DNA of 64,000 nt, from contig JBFMDH010000002.1 of assembly GCA_040754075.1 (NCBI GenBank), forward strand, positions 62,001 to 126,000. Reading direction: 5' to 3'. The stretch is from Acidobacteriota bacterium. Its GTDB lineage: Bacteria; Acidobacteriota; Blastocatellia; UBA7656. How positions within the stretch are numbered: position 1 is the stretch's first letter; the number at the start of each line of letters is the position of its first letter. The notes beneath the pieces were generated by a model that saw nothing but the letters and a program-made list of their open reading frames with translations, was not told the origin of the DNA and did no database searches. This document shows, one piece after another, positions 15,495 through 24,644 of this stretch. The translations under genes were made by a program, and so were the position numbers.

Positions 15495-18450
15495 GGCTTT
15501 TCTCTACGCTTAATCGAACTTCGATGGTCGTCCCTTGACCCACCATTGAATGCACCGCGAATCTGCCGCCAAGCATACGGGCGCGCTCCTGCATTCCCGT
15601 CAACCCAAACCCTTTGCCGCTGAGCGCAGACTCTATGCCTTTGCCGTCATCGCGAATCTCCAACAACACATTGTCAATATCGCGGCGGATAATGACAAAG
15701 GCGCGAGTGGCTTCGGAATGGCGCGCGATGTTGTTGATGGCTTCCTGCACGATGCGATAGATGCCGATTTCCGCTTCTTTGGAAAAGAGATGATCAATCG
15801 GGTCGATCTCGCTTTCAAAAGCTATTGTCGAAGCCGCCGCCATGCGCTTGACCATCGCTTTCAAGGCTTCCGTGAGTCCCACTTCATCCAACAGATGCGG
15901 GCGGAGATTATAAGCAATTTCGCGGACTTCGCCTATCGCCTGCGTTGCTGCCGTGGCAATCTCTTCAAACTCTTCGCGTCCGCTTTCTTTTTTCTGCGCG
16001 GCATTCAATCCAAGCATCGCCCAGTTTTTAATCACCAGAAGATTTTGCCCCAGTGAATCATGCAACTCTGCGGCAATGCGTTTGCGCTCCTGCTCCTGCG
16101 AAGCGATGAGTTGCCGCGAAAAAGCTTCCTGCGCGGCGTGCGCCCGCTTGAGCGTCAGGACGCGCCAGCGATAAATGAAAAACGTGAGCGCCGCAAGCAC
16201 CGCAAGCATCAACAAAGTGAATCGCCAGGTGCGCCAGAACGGCGGCAAGACCGTGATGTGCAGACGCACAGCTTCTTCGCTCCACACGCCATCGCTGTTT
16301 GCCGCCATCACCGCGAAGCTATAACTGCCGGGCGGCAGATACGGATAATACGCCGCGCGCCGGTTTCCGGCTTCCACCCAGTCGCGGTCAAGCCCTTCCA
16401 TCTTGTAACGAAAATGCATGAACTCAGGCTTGATAAAACTGAGTCCGGTGTAATGAATCTCCAGATTCTCTTTGCCCGGCGCGATATTCACATCCCCGTT
16501 GAAACTTGCGCTCTCGCGGTCAACTCTCACCGCTTCAATCATCACCGAAGGCGGCAACGGGTTGAGCGAAAGATGGGCAACATCAATCACCGCAGCCCCG
16601 CCCTGCGTCGCTATCCACAATCTGCCTTGCCGGTCGCGTATGCCTGATGGTTGCCGCCCGCCGTTGCATTCGGTATTGAGCAGACCGTCCTCTTTGCCAT
16701 AGGAAACACAGGTGAGCGCGTGAATTTTTCCATCGGCGAAATCGTTGAGTTGGGCGCGACCGACACGATAGATGCCGCGATTCGAGCCAATCCAGAAATT
16801 GCCGCGCTCGTCATCCAGTATCTGGAATGCGCCGTTGCTAAACAGTCCATCGGCGGTGGTGTAGCGCGTCAAGCGCCCGTCTTTGAAACGATTCAAGCCG
16901 CCATCATAAGTGCCAATCCACATCACCCCTTCGCGGTCTTCGTAAATCGTTCGCACGCGATTGCTCGATAATCCATCGGCTTCCGTTAGCGAGATAAATT
17001 TGCCATCCTGCAAGCGACTTAAACCGCCATAAGTGGCAAACCACAACTGCCCGTTGCGGTCTTCGTGAATCCATTTCACATCATCGCTCGGTAGACCGTC
17101 TTTCGTCGTGTAGTGGGTGAAACTTTGGTTCGCATAACGCAGCAACCCTTTGTCGGAGCCGAACCACAGCGCGCCCTGTCTGTCCTGATGAATTGCCCAG
17201 ACGCTGTAGTTATGCGGCGGCAGCGGCAAGCGATTGGTAAGGCTGGTGAAGCGCCCATTCTGCATAAAACTCAGACCGGCAACCGCGCCTATCCACAAAC
17301 GCCCCTCGCGGTCTTCATACAACGATGTGACGTTGTAATTCTGAAGTCCGTTTTTGTCGGTATAAACGGTGAACTTGCCTTCATAAAAACGATTGAGACC
17401 CAATCCGCCAAGCCATATCGCGCCTGCGCGGTCTTCGTAAATCGGATAGACGCTGTCGGCATTCAAACCGTCTTTGGTTGAGTAAACCGAAATCATCCGG
17501 CGGCTCAAGCGATTGATGCCGCGATTGCCTGTGCCAATCCACAGCGTCCCTTCGCGGTCCTGGTAAAGCGACAAGATGACATTGTCGGAAAGCCCGTCGG
17601 CGGTGGTGTAAACCTTGAATTGACCATCGCGATAACGCCACAACCCCGCGCCCGCCGTGCCAATCCACAGCGTCCCTTCACGGTCTTCGAGCAGAGTTCT
17701 GAGGTTTGCTTTAGGCAATGAGGAAGGTATCGGCAACGTGGTAAACTGTCCGGCTGCAAACTGCGTCAACTGTCCGGTCGTTGTGCCCAGCCATAAACGA
17801 CCGTCGCGGCTTTCGATTATCGAAGACACATCTTTGAAATCACCCGTAACAGATACCGTCTTGCCATCTTTGAGTTGATGCAACTTGGATGAATCGCAAA
17901 ACCACAGCGCGCCGGAAGGCGCAGCATAGATGGGGTTGACCGGTGAGACCTGCGCAGACAGCGAATCGGCAACAAAGCGTTCGCCATTCCAACGGCTCAG
18001 TCCTTCGACAGTGCGCACCAGCAAGTGCTGATTGGCATCAAGCCAGAGCGCGCGCGCCAGGTCTGAACTCAAGCCCTCGCGGGTTGTGTAGGTGGTGAAC
18101 CATCCGTCTTTGTAGCGCGTCACGCCACTGTCTTCGGTAGCCAGCCACAACGCGCCCTCGCGGTCTTCGAGTAAACCGACGAAGCGATTGCTGAGGATGC
18201 CGGGCGTGTTGCCCTTATCGAAAATCGTAAAACGCACCCCGTCGTAACGCACCACGCCGTCAAGCGTGGTAAACCATAAATACCCGTCTGTAGTTTGCGC
18301 GATGGCGTTGACGGAATTTTGCGGCAAGCCGGAATCGGTCGTCCACGAATCAAAGCGATATTGCCCCAAGGTCAGGCTTGAGAACAGCGTCAGCACACCG
18401 CACACCAATGCGAGGCGTAGAATGCGCTGTAACCGAAAATAAGCCCTCAT
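15481..18450 (-). CDS. Reg_prop beta-propeller sensor histidine kinase (HisKA_3)
   Basis: A 989-residue membrane sensor kinase. It has an N-terminal signal (about 1-29). About a dozen Reg_prop repeats with the core EDREGxLWIGT fold into one or two periplasmic propellers (30-640). A Y_Y_Y domain (about 655-735, with HYTGLSFIKPEFMHFRYKM and LPPGSYSFAVMAANSDG) is followed by one transmembrane helix (about 740-762). The HisKA_3 dimerisation domain has the phospho-acceptor His near 797 in AAELHDSLGQ. The HATPase has an N-box (EAINNIARH), a G1 box (DDGKGI) and a G2 box (GFGLTGMQERA). Propellers of this type sense carbohydrates in Bacteroidetes; the ligand here is unknown. It overlaps the LuxR regulator gene. 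Confidence 0.93.
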   Translation of the reverse strand: MRAYFRLQRILRLALVCGVLTLFSSLTLGQYRFDSWTTDSGLPQNSVNAIAQTTDGYLWFTTLDGVVRYDGVRFTIFDKGNTPGILSNRFVGLLEDREGALWLATEDSGVTRYKDGWFTTYTTREGLSSDLARALWLDANQHLLVRTVEGLSRWNGERFVADSLSAQVSPVNPIYAAPSGALWFCDSSKLHQLKDGKTVSVTGDFKDVSSIIESRDGRLWLGTTTGQLTQFAAGQFTTLPIPSSLPKANLRTLLEDREGTLWIGTAGAGLWRYRDGQFKVYTTADGLSDNVILSLYQDREGTLWIGTGNRGINRLSRRMISVYSTKDGLNADSVYPIYEDRAGAIWLGGLGLNRFYEGKFTVYTDKNGLQNYNVTSLYEDREGRLWIGAVAGLSFMQNGRFTSLTNRLPLPPHNYSVWAIHQDRQGALWFGSDKGLLRYANQSFTHYTTKDGLPSDDVKWIHEDRNGQLWFATYGGLSRLQDGKFISLTEADGLSSNRVRTIYEDREGVMWIGTYDGGLNRFKDGRLTRYTTADGLFSNGAFQILDDERGNFWIGSNRGIYRVGRAQLNDFADGKIHALTCVSYGKEDGLLNTECNGGRQPSGIRDRQGRLWIATQGGAAVIDVAHLSLNPLPPSVMIEAVRVDRESASFNGDVNIAPGKENLEIHYTGLSFIKPEFMHFRYKMEGLDRDWVEAGNRRAAYYPYLPPGSYSFAVMAANSDGVWSEEAVRLHITVLPPFWRTWRFTLLMLAVLAALTFFIYRWRVLTLKRAHAAQEAFSRQLIASQEQERKRIAAELHDSLGQNLLVIKNWAMLGLNAAQKKESGREEFEEIATAATQAIGEVREIAYNLRPHLLDEVGLTEALKAMVKRMAAASTIAFESEIDPIDHLFSKEAEIGIYRIVQEAINNIARHSEATRAFVIIRRDIDNVLLEIRDDGKGIESALSGKGFGLTGMQERARMLGGRFAVHSMVGQGTTIEVRLSVEKSHDES

Positions 18451-18557
18451 CGCTTTCTATCAGGGGTCTTCAACCTGGCGTCTCTTTGTCAGAGAAGGAC
18501 GCAGACTTACCAAAGGGGCGTGAAATGCAATTTACAAAGGAGCACGATATTCGACTT

Positions 18558-19721
18558 TCAATCGTGCAATGAATATTTCTTCAACAGATTGCGGGCAATG
18601 ATCAGCCGCTGCAATTCATTGGTGCCGCCACCGATAATTAAAAGCGGCGCGTCGCGGTAGTAACGTTCAACCGGAAAATCTTTCGCATAACCGTTGCCGC
18701 CTAAAATGCGCATGGCTTCAAGAGAACATTCCTGCGCGGTTTCTGTGGCAAAGAGTTTTGCCATTCCGGCTTCAAGGTCGCACCGTTCGCCTTTGTCCTT
18801 TTTTTCTGCCGCCGAATAAATCAACAGTCTCGAGGCTTCAATCCGGGTTGCCATGTCCGCGAGTTTGATTTGAATGGTTTGATGTTCGCAAATCGCTTTA
18901 CCGAAAGTGCGCCGCTGTTGGGCATATTTAATCGCCTCTTCAAAGGCGGCGCGCGCCACGCCAAGCCCGCGCGCCGCGACATTCAACCGTTCGGCTTCAA
19001 GTCCGGTCATTACCTGCTTAAATCCTTGACCCTCCTTGCCGCCGATTAAATTTGCTTGCGGCACGCGAAAATCTTCAAAGAGCAATTCGCAGGTCTCCAG
19101 ACTTTTATAGCCGAGTTTATCGATGTCGCGACTCACCGTAAGTCCGGCTTCACCTTTTTCACCGATAAAGGCGCTCATTCCTGCATAAGCCGGTTCAACG
19201 TCCTTATCGGTTTTCGCAAGAATCAACAGGAGTTCGGCGCGTCGCCCGTTGGTAATCCACATCTTCGAGCCGTTGATGAAATAATCATTGCCGCGTCGTT
19301 CGGCGGTGGTCTTGATGGCTTGTAAATCGGTTCCGGCGTGCGGCTCCGATAGACAAATCGCGCCGCGTTTATCGCCGCGCGCCATCACCGGCAAATATTT
19401 TTGTTTCTGCTCCTCGGTGCCAAATCGCGCAATTACATCAGCCATCACCGTATGGGTGCCAAGTATCCCTGCAAGTCCCATCCACACGCGGGAGATTTCT
19501 TCAAAAATCATGGCAAATACGGTGTAACTCAAATCCAAGCCGCCATAAGCTTCGGGAATGTTTGCGCCAAAGAGTCCGAGTTGTTTCATGCCTTCGACGA
19601 TTGCCTCCGGGTACTGGTTGCGATGTTCCATTTCGGTGGCAACCGGCGCGACTTCGTTCTCTAAAAATTTTTTAACCGTGGCGATGATGAGTTGTTCTTC
19701 TTCGTTCAACAGATAAGCCAT
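18558..19721 (-). CDS. Acyl-CoA dehydrogenase
   Basis: 387 residues from the ATG at 19721, preceded by AAGGAGAG at good spacing; the longer frame from 19748 adds nine unlikely residues. All three acyl-CoA dehydrogenase domains are present, with the FAD-binding CLSEPHAGTDL and WITNG segments, AERLNVAARGLGVARAAFEE, and QRRTFGKAI. The C-terminal motif reads YYRDAPLLIIGGGTNELQR: the glutamate usual in short- and medium-chain enzymes (xxEGTxE) is glycine. A glutamate in the helix-G segment GLEAERLN could serve instead, as in isovaleryl-CoA or long-chain dehydrogenases. It probably acts in branched-chain amino acid or fatty acid oxidation. The gene stands alone and diverges from an AraC regulator. 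Confidence 0.93.
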   Translation of the reverse strand: MAYLLNEEEQLIIATVKKFLENEVAPVATEMEHRNQYPEAIVEGMKQLGLFGANIPEAYGGLDLSYTVFAMIFEEISRVWMGLAGILGTHTVMADVIARFGTEEQKQKYLPVMARGDKRGAICLSEPHAGTDLQAIKTTAERRGNDYFINGSKMWITNGRRAELLLILAKTDKDVEPAYAGMSAFIGEKGEAGLTVSRDIDKLGYKSLETCELLFEDFRVPQANLIGGKEGQGFKQVMTGLEAERLNVAARGLGVARAAFEEAIKYAQQRRTFGKAICEHQTIQIKLADMATRIEASRLLIYSAAEKKDKGERCDLEAGMAKLFATETAQECSLEAMRILGGNGYAKDFPVERYYRDAPLLIIGGGTNELQRLIIARNLLKKYSLHD

Positions 19722-19747
19722 TTTGATTCTCTCCTTGAACGGGCGCA

Positions 19748-19756
19748 ATCATAGCA
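19748..19756 (-). promoter_or_regulatory. Candidate extended -10 promoter of the acyl-CoA dehydrogenase gene
   Basis: Minus-strand TGCTATGAT (19756-19748) fits an extended -10 element 27 bases before the start codon. No good -35 hexamer is seen. Confidence 0.35.
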
Positions 19757-19792
19757 TGGCTTTGAAGTTTGAAAGAAGTGTAACAACTTCTC

Positions 19793-19822
19793 TTGAAAAT
19801 ATGCGTCATTGATTCCCATAAT
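19793..19822 (+). promoter_or_regulatory. Candidate promoter of the AraC-type regulator gene
   Basis: TTGAAA (19793-19798), an 18-base spacer and CATAAT (19817-19822), 63 bases before the chosen ATG. An inverted repeat TTCCCA...TGGGAA overlaps the -10 box and could be an operator. Confidence 0.4.
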
Positions 19823-19884
19823 GAGTGGGAACTTTTTTGCACCCGGCCTACCTGGATTACCCGTTTATATCAATGGAGCACACA

Positions 19885-20703
19885 ATGAATCATCGTTTAC
19901 CCGCAGGTGAATTTTTCGGTCAGCAATCGCCAGCTTTCGAGGTGATGGGTTTTCGCCTGACGGAAAGCCGTTATTCATCAGGGTTGAAATTGCCTCAGCA
20001 TTCGCACGAACTGGCAAAGTTCTGCTTTGTGATTTCCGGCAATTACCTTGAAACCATCGGTCGGTATACACACACGCGCCGCCCCTTGACGCTTACCTTT
20101 CACCCGCCCGATACCACGCACGCCGAAGCCCATAACACCAACGGTCATCATTTCCTCGTGGAAATTGACCGGCGCTGGCTTGATTACGCGCGTGAATACA
20201 GCGCGATGCTTGACTCGCCGGTCGAAGCAACAAATGCTCCCCCGGTGCGCATTGCCACGCAACTTTATAATGAATTTCACCACCTCGATAAAGTTTCACC
20301 GCTCGCGGTTCAAGGCTTGATGCTTGAACTGCTGGCGGAAACCTCGCGGCGTTTATCGAATGAGACAACTTGCAAACCGCCACGCTGGTTGACGCAAGTC
20401 AAGGAAGAACTGCACGAACGCTTTCAGGAGAATTTATCGCTTGATGAACTGGCTGGGTCTGCGGGGGTTCACGCGGTTCATCTGGCGCGCAGCTTTCGGA
20501 AATTTCATCACTGCACCATAGGCGATTATGTGCGCGAACTGCGTATTGAATATGCTTCACGACAACTTTCATACACCGATAAGCCGCTTGCAGAGATTGC
20601 CGCACTGGCGGGGTTTGCCGACCAGAGCCATTTTTCGCGCCTGTTTAAACGCCAAACCGGGATGTTGCCGAAAGCCTATCGCAATACCTTCCGCCTCGGT
20701 TAA
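19885..20703 (+). CDS. AraC family transcriptional regulator
   Basis: About 272 residues from the ATG at 19885, which has GGAG six bases upstream; an in-frame ATG at 19873 and a GTG at 19825 are less likely. The N-terminal half is a cupin-like sensing domain (LPQHSHELAKFCFVISGNY, histidines in a beta-barrel). The C-terminal half is the two-helix-turn-helix AraC domain (ENLSLDELAGSAGVHAVHLA and PLAEIAALAGFADQSHFSR, ending TGMLPKAYRN). The effector is unknown. A serine hydrolase gene follows on the same strand, with two copies of a GGTTAATCxCCTTC direct repeat in the gap, so it may be the regulated target. Confidence 0.9.
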   Translation: MNHRLPAGEFFGQQSPAFEVMGFRLTESRYSSGLKLPQHSHELAKFCFVISGNYLETIGRYTHTRRPLTLTFHPPDTTHAEAHNTNGHHFLVEIDRRWLDYAREYSAMLDSPVEATNAPPVRIATQLYNEFHHLDKVSPLAVQGLMLELLAETSRRLSNETTCKPPRWLTQVKEELHERFQENLSLDELAGSAGVHAVHLARSFRKFHHCTIGDYVRELRIEYASRQLSYTDKPLAEIAALAGFADQSHFSRLFKRQTGMLPKAYRNTFRLG

Positions 20704-20733
20704 TCGCCTTCCAAAAAGGTTAATCACCTTCAA
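20699..20733 (+). promoter_or_regulatory. Direct repeats, possible AraC-type operator
   Basis: GGTTAATCGCCTTCCA (20699-20714) and GGTTAATCACCTTCAA (20718-20733) are nearly identical and 19 bases apart in phase. The first copy includes the stop codon of the AraC gene. AraC-family dimers often bind such direct repeats upstream of a target promoter; the serine hydrolase gene starts 80 bases later. Confidence 0.35.
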
Positions 20734-20768
20734 GACAGCAAAGAGCACACATGTTATGGTTGAGCCGA

Positions 20769-20786
20769 ATGCCTGAATTCAGGCAT
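20769..20786. terminator. 18-bp palindrome followed by a T-rich tract
   Basis: ATGCCTGAATTCAGGCAT is a perfect palindrome followed on the plus strand by CTCTTTTTCT. It could terminate the AraC transcript or act as an operator for the following gene. Confidence 0.4.
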
Positions 20787-20812
20787 CTCTTTTTCTGAAA
20801 GGATTCATTTGC

Positions 20813-22000
20813 ATGAAACGATTCATGAGTTGCTCGAACAGATTGGTTGCGCGGGCGCAATGTCTGGCAGTGGTCTTCGTTCTGATGTCAGGTATCCCGA
20901 CAAACGGCGACGCGCAAACCTCGACATCACTTCCTCCCGACACCATAAAAAAGCTTGAAACGATTGTTGAAAGCGAAAAGGCAAAGCTTGGCATTCCCGG
21001 TCTTGCCATCGCGATTGCCGTCGATAACCGCATTCAATACGCCGGAAGTTTCGGTTTGGCAGATATTGAAAATCAGGTTCCGGTGAAAAACACCACGGCT
21101 TTTCGCACCGCATCTATCGCCAAAACGTTTACGGCGACGGCGGTGATGCAACTCGTCGAACAGGGCAAAATCGACCTTGACGCGCCGATTCAAAAATATT
21201 GCCCGGCGTTTCCCGAAAAAAATCAGCCCATCACCGCGCGCCTTTTGCTTACCCATCAAAGCGGCATCCGTCATTACAAAAATCGTTTGGAATCGGCAAG
21301 CACGACCCATTATTCGTCCATCACTGAATCATTGAATGCTTTCAAAGATGAGCCATTGTTATTTGAACCGGGCGCGAAGTACAGCTATACGACTTATGGC
21401 TATAGCGTTCTCGGCTGTGCGATTGAAGGCGCATCGGGAATGAAATACGAAGACTATATGAACAGGTTTGTGTTTCAACCCGCCGGTATGCAGCACACGC
21501 GGGTTGACAATCATTTTGTCATCATTGCAGACCGCGCGCGGGGTTATATCAAAGCGCAACCTTCAACGATTCCCCTGTTGCCGGATGACATCAAGACGCA
21601 GGCGAAAGCCGGGATGATTTTGAATGCCAATCTGCTCGACACCAGCGTCAAGATTGCCGGCGGCGGACAGCTTTCAACCGCAATGGATTTAGCGAAATTC
21701 GCTATCGCTGTAAACACCGACAAATTGATGAAACGCGCCACCCGTGAACAGATGTGGAAGGCATACCGCGCCAAAGACGAAAAACCGACCGGCTATGGTT
21801 TCGGCTGGAGTATTGCGGAAACGGGCAATCTGCGTCTGGTGCTGAATAACGGCAATCAAGCCGGAGCCAAATGCGAACTCTGGCTCTTTCCCGATAAAGG
21901 CGTGGTCATTGCAGTCATGACCAATCTTTCGGATTCCAATTTGAGGGATATGCTCAAAAACATTCAAGATCTATTGCTCGGTTTTGCAACTCAGCAATAA
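20813..22000 (+). CDS. Exported serine hydrolase (class C beta-lactamase-like)
   Basis: A 395-residue protein with a signal peptide (about 1-34, ending NGDAQT) and a beta-lactamase-related fold. The nucleophile motif SIAK is at residues 101-104. The second motif, normally YxN, reads YSY at about 190-192 (FEPGAKYSYTTYGYSVLG). The third-motif region is degenerate (NNGNQAGAKCEL instead of HxGxxxG). Members act as D-aminopeptidases, esterases or penicillin-binding-like enzymes; the changed second motif makes true beta-lactamase activity doubtful. AAAGGA lies upstream of the ATG. The AraC regulator upstream may control it. Confidence 0.88.
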   Translation: MKRFMSCSNRLVARAQCLAVVFVLMSGIPTNGDAQTSTSLPPDTIKKLETIVESEKAKLGIPGLAIAIAVDNRIQYAGSFGLADIENQVPVKNTTAFRTASIAKTFTATAVMQLVEQGKIDLDAPIQKYCPAFPEKNQPITARLLLTHQSGIRHYKNRLESASTTHYSSITESLNAFKDEPLLFEPGAKYSYTTYGYSVLGCAIEGASGMKYEDYMNRFVFQPAGMQHTRVDNHFVIIADRARGYIKAQPSTIPLLPDDIKTQAKAGMILNANLLDTSVKIAGGGQLSTAMDLAKFAIAVNTDKLMKRATREQMWKAYRAKDEKPTGYGFGWSIAETGNLRLVLNNGNQAGAKCELWLFPDKGVVIAVMTNLSDSNLRDMLKNIQDLLLGFATQQ

Positions 22001-22087
22001 AGGCGAGATGGCGCATTTGAGCTATCGAAGTTCGGGTATCGATTATCGCTTGCATAAAGCTGAGCGTGAATAACAACTTGAGGTGAA

Positions 22088-23569
22088 ATGATGAGGGTGT
22101 ATGCAATCGGGGTGCGAATCGGTTTTGCTTTGCTGGTGGTCGCCAGTCTCGGCGTTTACGCGAACGCGCAGAAAGCCGGGGATGTAAAACTTGAACCTTA
22201 TGTTTTTGAATCCGCGAGCCAACAGAAAGTTGATGCGGAACTTGGCAGGTTATACGTCCCGGAAAATCGCCGCAATCCTCAAAGTCGTTTGATTGAACTC
22301 GCTTTTGTGCGCTTCAAAAGCACCAACGCCAATCCCGGTTCGCCGATTGTGTACCTGGCAGGCGGACCCGGTGGCTCAGGCATCGGTGCGGCGCGTGGCA
22401 CAAGGTTTCCGTTGTTTATGGCGCTGCGCGAAATTGCCGATGTCATCGCGCTTGACCAGCGCGGCGTCGGCATGTCCAAGCCAAACCTGGGTTGTCGCGA
22501 AACCGTTGATTTATCGCTTGAACAGACGACAAATCGCGAGGGTTTGTTAAGCGTTTTTAGAAAGGCTTCAAGAGAATGCGCCGAACGGTTGCGCAAAACG
22601 GGCGTTGATCTGGCAGGTTATAACACTCTGGAGAGCGCCGATGATCTCGAAGATTTGCGTAAAGCTTTAGGCGCAAAAAAAATCAGTTTGTGGGCAATCA
22701 GTTACGGCACACATCTTTCGCTTGCCACGATTAAACGCCACGAAAAGCGCCTTGACCGGGTGATGCTGGCGGGCACAGAGGCGCTCAATCAAACGATTAA
22801 ATTGCCGGGCAACATTCAAAAACATCTCGAACACATTGACCGCCTGGTTAAAGCGGATACGAGTTTAAGTAAAGAGATTCCCGATTTTCTTGGTTTGATG
22901 AAAGAGGTCTTGGCGCACGTTGAACGCGAACCGGTAACGGTTGAAGTCACCGACCCGCGCACCGGGCAAAAAACTAAAGTGACGATTAATAAATTCGTTT
23001 TACAGATTCTGACGACCAACTCATTTGGCGGCGAAGAACATTTATTGCCGCAACGGTTCTATGCGATGTCGAAAGGCGATTATTCACTGGCAGCGCAAGG
23101 CTGGTGGCGATTTATCAGGAGCTTATCGAGCATCGGTTCGGCGATGAGTTATATGATGGATTGTTATTCGGGCGTCTCACCGCAACGCCGCCAGCAAATC
23201 AAACGCGAAGCGAAAAAGGCTTTGCTTGAAGAGGTGATTGATTTGCCGCACCCTTATGTTTGCGATGCCTGGGGCAGTCCCGATTTGGGCGAAAGGTTTC
23301 GCCAAAATCCGCAAGCGAAAATTCCTGTTCTGTTTATCAGCGGCACGTTTGACGCGCGAACGCCTGTCGGCAATGCCGAAGAAGCGCGTCGCGGTTTTCC
23401 CAACAGTCAGCATTTGATTATCGAAGGCGCAGTGCATAGTGACCCGCTGTTTTTATCGTCGCCACAAATTAAAGAGGTGATGCTGGAATTTATGAAAGGG
23501 CAAAAACTTTCGACCACGCGCATCCAGCTTGCGCCACTCAAATTCGCGCCGCTTGAAGTAAAAAAATGA
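22088..23569 (+). CDS. Exported alpha/beta hydrolase, tripeptidyl aminopeptidase (S33/TAP) type
   Basis: A 493-residue secreted hydrolase with a signal peptide (about 1-28, ending ANAQ). The oxyanion region reads YLAGGPGGSGIG (near 89-100), followed by ALDQRGVGMS. The nucleophile elbow is WAISYGTH with Ser near 205; the first small residue is Ala rather than Gly. Asp (near 422, GTFDART) and His (near 450, GAVHSD) complete the triad in the C-terminal TAP-like domain. Such enzymes release N-terminal residues or short peptides from peptides in the periplasm. GAGGTG precedes two adjacent ATG codons (22088, 22091). It is 88 bases after the serine hydrolase gene. Confidence 0.9.
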   Translation: MMRVYAIGVRIGFALLVVASLGVYANAQKAGDVKLEPYVFESASQQKVDAELGRLYVPENRRNPQSRLIELAFVRFKSTNANPGSPIVYLAGGPGGSGIGAARGTRFPLFMALREIADVIALDQRGVGMSKPNLGCRETVDLSLEQTTNREGLLSVFRKASRECAERLRKTGVDLAGYNTLESADDLEDLRKALGAKKISLWAISYGTHLSLATIKRHEKRLDRVMLAGTEALNQTIKLPGNIQKHLEHIDRLVKADTSLSKEIPDFLGLMKEVLAHVEREPVTVEVTDPRTGQKTKVTINKFVLQILTTNSFGGEEHLLPQRFYAMSKGDYSLAAQGWWRFIRSLSSIGSAMSYMMDCYSGVSPQRRQQIKREAKKALLEEVIDLPHPYVCDAWGSPDLGERFRQNPQAKIPVLFISGTFDARTPVGNAEEARRGFPNSQHLIIEGAVHSDPLFLSSPQIKEVMLEFMKGQKLSTTRIQLAPLKFAPLEVKK

Positions 23570-23681
23570 ACGCCGTTGTATTTGAGCAGCCTGTCGGTTA
23601 GCAAAGATACTTTGCGAGACCGGTTATCGGAAAAGCGGTTCAGGCAAAGTGGGGAAGGACTTCACCGAGAATGCAGAGATT

Positions 23682-24551
23682 TCAACTATCCATCGCATCC
23701 GTGTTTTTCGCTTGTTTGAGAGCGACGGGAGTCTTCTCGGGTTGATTAATTAATTCGGTGGTGCCTTCGGTAACCGATGGCGGTTGCGGCGCGAGCGCCA
23801 ATTGGTCTGGCGGCGGCGGCAAAACAACAGGCTCTTGCATCTGCGTGACTCGTTGCAATCCGGGTTGAATCTCCTGCGGTATCGTCTGGTTGATGGTTTT
23901 ATGCAGGCGGCGCAATCCATAAGCCAAAATCACCGCACCCAACAATTCACCGGCGCCAAAGAGAATCCAGCCAACTGCTAACGCTTTGAGACTGCCGAGA
24001 AAGATTAACGGTAAGGCAACCAGCAAGGTCAAAAATACAAATAAAAGCCCCATGACAATTTCAATTTGCGAGGCGCTCAGTCCCGCCGTAAGCCGCATCA
24101 CTTCAAGTTCGGCAGGAAGTTTGGTAAGGGCGATGGGGGTGCCGCAGGCGCGACAGAATCGCACCGCGCCAAGGTTTTCGGTTTCGCAAGCCGGACAGAT
24201 GGTTTTGTTAATCGGCGCAGTGGCGAGGGCGATGATCGCATCGGCTTCGCGTTCAAGCGCCAGCATATCGCCTTTGTTGAAGATGTATGCCACTTCATAG
24301 TCAAAGGTCGCCAGCGTCGAGGCTGGGCTGATGGCTTTCAAGGCAATGGTTAAACGGGCATCATATTCGAGGATGTTGGCAATCCACATATTTTTTTGTT
24401 CGGGACGTTTCGCTTGTAGCGGATTGTCGCTGATGACAATATAGTTGAAATCTTCCAGAACATCCGAAAGCCTTTGTCGCACCGTTTCAATATTGCCCGG
24501 GATGACCTTCCTGAAATGGTGTTCTGCGTATGCCCCTGTGCCGGTGCTCAT
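23682..24551 (-). CDS. Zinc-ribbon membrane protein of unknown function
   Basis: A 289-residue protein I do not recognise by family name. The N-terminal half (1-110) is soluble, alpha/beta in character. It is followed by a zinc ribbon with CPAC at 119-122 and CRAC at 133-136. Two hydrophobic helices lie at about 163-185 and 190-212. The tail is proline- and glutamine-rich (PPPPDQLALAPQPPS). The topology suggests a cytoplasmic ribbon next to the membrane. GAGGTC lies just before the ATG. It follows the thiolase gene on the same strand after 93 bases; no functional link is evident. Confidence 0.75.
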   Translation of the reverse strand: MSTGTGAYAEHHFRKVIPGNIETVRQRLSDVLEDFNYIVISDNPLQAKRPEQKNMWIANILEYDARLTIALKAISPASTLATFDYEVAYIFNKGDMLALEREADAIIALATAPINKTICPACETENLGAVRFCRACGTPIALTKLPAELEVMRLTAGLSASQIEIVMGLLFVFLTLLVALPLIFLGSLKALAVGWILFGAGELLGAVILAYGLRRLHKTINQTIPQEIQPGLQRVTQMQEPVVLPPPPDQLALAPQPPSVTEGTTELINQPEKTPVALKQAKNTDAMDS

Positions 24552-24644
24552 CTTGACCTCAGCTTGATTGATGAATTCCTATTCAACTACGCCTGAAAGT
24601 CGCAGTTTGTTTCTTCGCACGCAAGAAGAACGGACGAACGCAAA

